Below are positions 7,441 to 8,798 of a stretch of DNA of 8,798 nucleotides, one piece after another. The translations under genes and the position numbers were made by a program. Where the stretch lies: assembly GCA_011526335.1 (NCBI GenBank), contig WTJB01000213.1, positions 1 to 8,798 of the forward strand. Reading direction: 5' to 3'. Within the stretch, counting starts at the first letter, position 1. Every line of letters begins with the position of its first letter. This DNA comes from Candidatus Arcticimaribacter sp. GTDB taxonomy: Bacteria > Bacteroidota > Bacteroidia > Flavobacteriales > Flavobacteriaceae. A model generated the notes under the pieces. It was given only the letters and a program-made list of their open reading frames with translations, did no database searches and had not been told where the DNA came from.

Positions 7441-8798
7441 ATGAAATATCGTTCTAAAGGTTCAGATTGGTTCCACGTATTAAAAAACGCCTTTAGCGGA
7501 AAAGCGTATGACTATACGCAAGGTTCCCTTCGAAAAGCCATTTTTCTTTTGGCTATCCCCATGGTCTTTGAGATGCTCATGGAATCTGTATTTGCTTTGG
7601 TGGATATTTATTTTGTCTCCCAAATCAGTACGCACGCTATCGCCACCATTGGCTTAACAGAATCTGTAGTGACCTTAATTTATGCTGTTGCTGTTGGGAT
7701 AAGCATGTCGGCAACAGCAGTCGTGGCCCGGCGTATTGGGGAAAACGATAGCGAAGGAGCCAAACGTACGGTGGCCCAAGTAATCTATATTGGTATTGTT
7801 GTCAGCACACTCTTTAGCTTGATCGGGATATATTATGCACGGGATATATTATCGCTCATGAAAGCCAGTCCAGAACTAATTGAGGAAGGGTATCAATACA
7901 CCCAAATTTTAATCGGCGGAAATATAACCATCGTACTCCTTTTTCTGATCAATGCCGTATTTCGGGGCGCAGGAAACGCCTCATACGCGATGTGGGTACT
8001 TGTATTTTCTAACGGATTGAATATTATTTTGGATCCGCTGTTTATCTTTGGATTAGGTCCTTTCCCCGCATTGGGGGTAAAAGGAGCCGCAGTGGCCACC
8101 ACCATTGGTCGAGGGACGGCTGTGCTGCTTCAACTCCTACTGCTTTGGTTCGGCAAAAGTAGGATACAACTAGCCTTTCGTTATTTGAAACTCCAATGGA
8201 AAATTATGGCCAACCTACTCAGGATTTCCTGGGGCGGTATTGGTCAGTTTTTGATTGGTACCTCTAGTTGGGTTTTCTTGATGCGGATCATGTCAGAATT
8301 TGGCAGTGATGTTTTGGCTGGCTATACCATCGCCATAAGAATCATGATGTTTAGCCTAATGCCGGCATGGGGCCTAAGCAATGCTGCTGCGACATTGGTA
8401 GGTCAAAATTTAGGGGCTAAACAACCTGAACGTGCTTCTAAAGCCGTGTGGAAAACCAGTAAATACAATGCCCTATTTATGGGCTTACTTTCTGTAGTAT
8501 TTCTGATATGGCCCCAAGAAATTGTAGCTGTCTTTAGTACCGAAACGGCTGTAATTACAACCGCTACATTAAGCTTACAAATCTTTGCGTTAGGCTATGT
8601 GTTTTATGCTTTTGGGATGGTGATGATCCAAGCATTCAATGGCGCAGGAGACACACAAACCCCAACTAAAATCAACTTTTTTTGCTTTTGGTTGTTCCAA
8701 ATTCCTTTGGCATACCTCACCGCTATTTATTGGGACTGGGGACCCCTTGGGGTACTCGTGGCTATTGTGGTTTCAGAAATAGCCTTGACCCTTTTGAG
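7441..8798 (+). CDS. MATE-family multidrug/cation efflux transporter, C-terminus cut by window edge
   Basis: The reading frame runs open from ATG 7441 to the end of the window, giving 452 residues without a stop. The product is an inner-membrane protein with many hydrophobic segments and the internal two-fold repeat of MATE transporters (about 30-240 and 255-452). Recognisable family segments include GSLRKAIFLLAIPMVFEMLM (28-47), ALVDIYFVSQI near 52-62, NAVFRGAGN (171-179), NGLNIILDPLFIFG (191-204), AATLVGQNLGAKQPERA (316-332) and QAFNGAGDTQTPTK (397-410). MATE proteins export cationic drugs or metabolites in exchange for Na+ or H+; the substrate cannot be read from sequence. At 450-480 residues for the family, only a short tail is missing. 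No ATG, GTG or TTG lies in frame between the ATPase stop and 7441, which fixes this start unless a leaderless variant is used. It follows the ATPase by 64 bp and may be cotranscribed or have its own promoter. Confidence 0.93.
   Translation, partial: MKYRSKGSDWFHVLKNAFSGKAYDYTQGSLRKAIFLLAIPMVFEMLMESVFALVDIYFVSQISTHAIATIGLTESVVTLIYAVAVGISMSATAVVARRIGENDSEGAKRTVAQVIYIGIVVSTLFSLIGIYYARDILSLMKASPELIEEGYQYTQILIGGNITIVLLFLINAVFRGAGNASYAMWVLVFSNGLNIILDPLFIFGLGPFPALGVKGAAVATTIGRGTAVLLQLLLLWFGKSRIQLAFRYLKLQWKIMANLLRISWGGIGQFLIGTSSWVFLMRIMSEFGSDVLAGYTIAIRIMMFSLMPAWGLSNAAATLVGQNLGAKQPERASKAVWKTSKYNALFMGLLSVVFLIWPQEIVAVFSTETAVITTATLSLQIFALGYVFYAFGMVMIQAFNGAGDTQTPTKINFFCFWLFQIPLAYLTAIYWDWGPLGVLVAIVVSEIALTLL

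Noticed and set aside
7893..8105. Minus-strand 70-codon open frame within the MATE gene
   Set aside because: It is antisense to a conserved transporter segment and has no recognisable domain or start context.
1..8798. CRISPR array, tRNA, rRNA, insertion sequence or phage genes
   Set aside because: No spaced direct repeats, cloverleaf-like sequence, transposase motifs or terminal inverted repeats were found on reading both strands.

Overview
The window looks like a chromosomal segment of a marine- or freshwater-type Bacteroidota, most likely Flavobacteriia. The evidence is moderate GC with A/T-rich spacers, -7 boxes of the TAnnTTTG type, no clear Shine-Dalgarno sequences, and protein sequences of flavobacterial character (IF2 with a long Lys/Glu/Ala/Pro linker, short NusA, divergent RimP). 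This assignment comes from reading motifs, not from a database search.

Left half, minus strand: rimP, nusA and infB form a compact operon read right to left (rimP at 4639-4175, nusA at 4166-2934, infB at 2885-198). It encodes a 30S maturation factor, the transcription elongation/termination factor NusA and translation initiation factor IF2. The operon has a candidate promoter at 4691-4698. Between that promoter and the rimP start codon is a compact hairpin followed by nine T, which has the form of an intrinsic terminator and may act as an attenuator.

Extreme left, 1 to about 205: directly behind the infB stop codon, in another frame, lies an N-terminally missing piece of purD (GAR synthetase). 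It is AT-richer than the rest and has proteobacterial rather than Bacteroidota signature residues. The two genes meet in an 18-bp A/T-only stretch. An assembly chimera at a contig end, or less likely a genuine rearrangement, is suspected.

Right half, plus strand: a 140-bp divergent intergenic region separates rimP from a two-gene unit encoding a vWA-domain protein with a complete MIDAS motif (4780-5904) and a MoxR/Mg-chelatase-I-like AAA+ ATPase (5913-7376), spaced by 8 bp. Such pairs act as ATP-driven remodelling or metal-insertion machines in characterised relatives; the substrate of this subfamily is unknown to me. A 64-bp spacer with a long imperfect hairpin ending exactly at the next start codon leads into a MATE-family efflux transporter (7441 onward), which is cut by the window edge a few residues before its expected C-terminus.

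Apart from the purD junction this is ordinary core-genome sequence. I see no mobile element, CRISPR array, tRNA or rRNA. The least-understood biology is the vWA/AAA+ pair.
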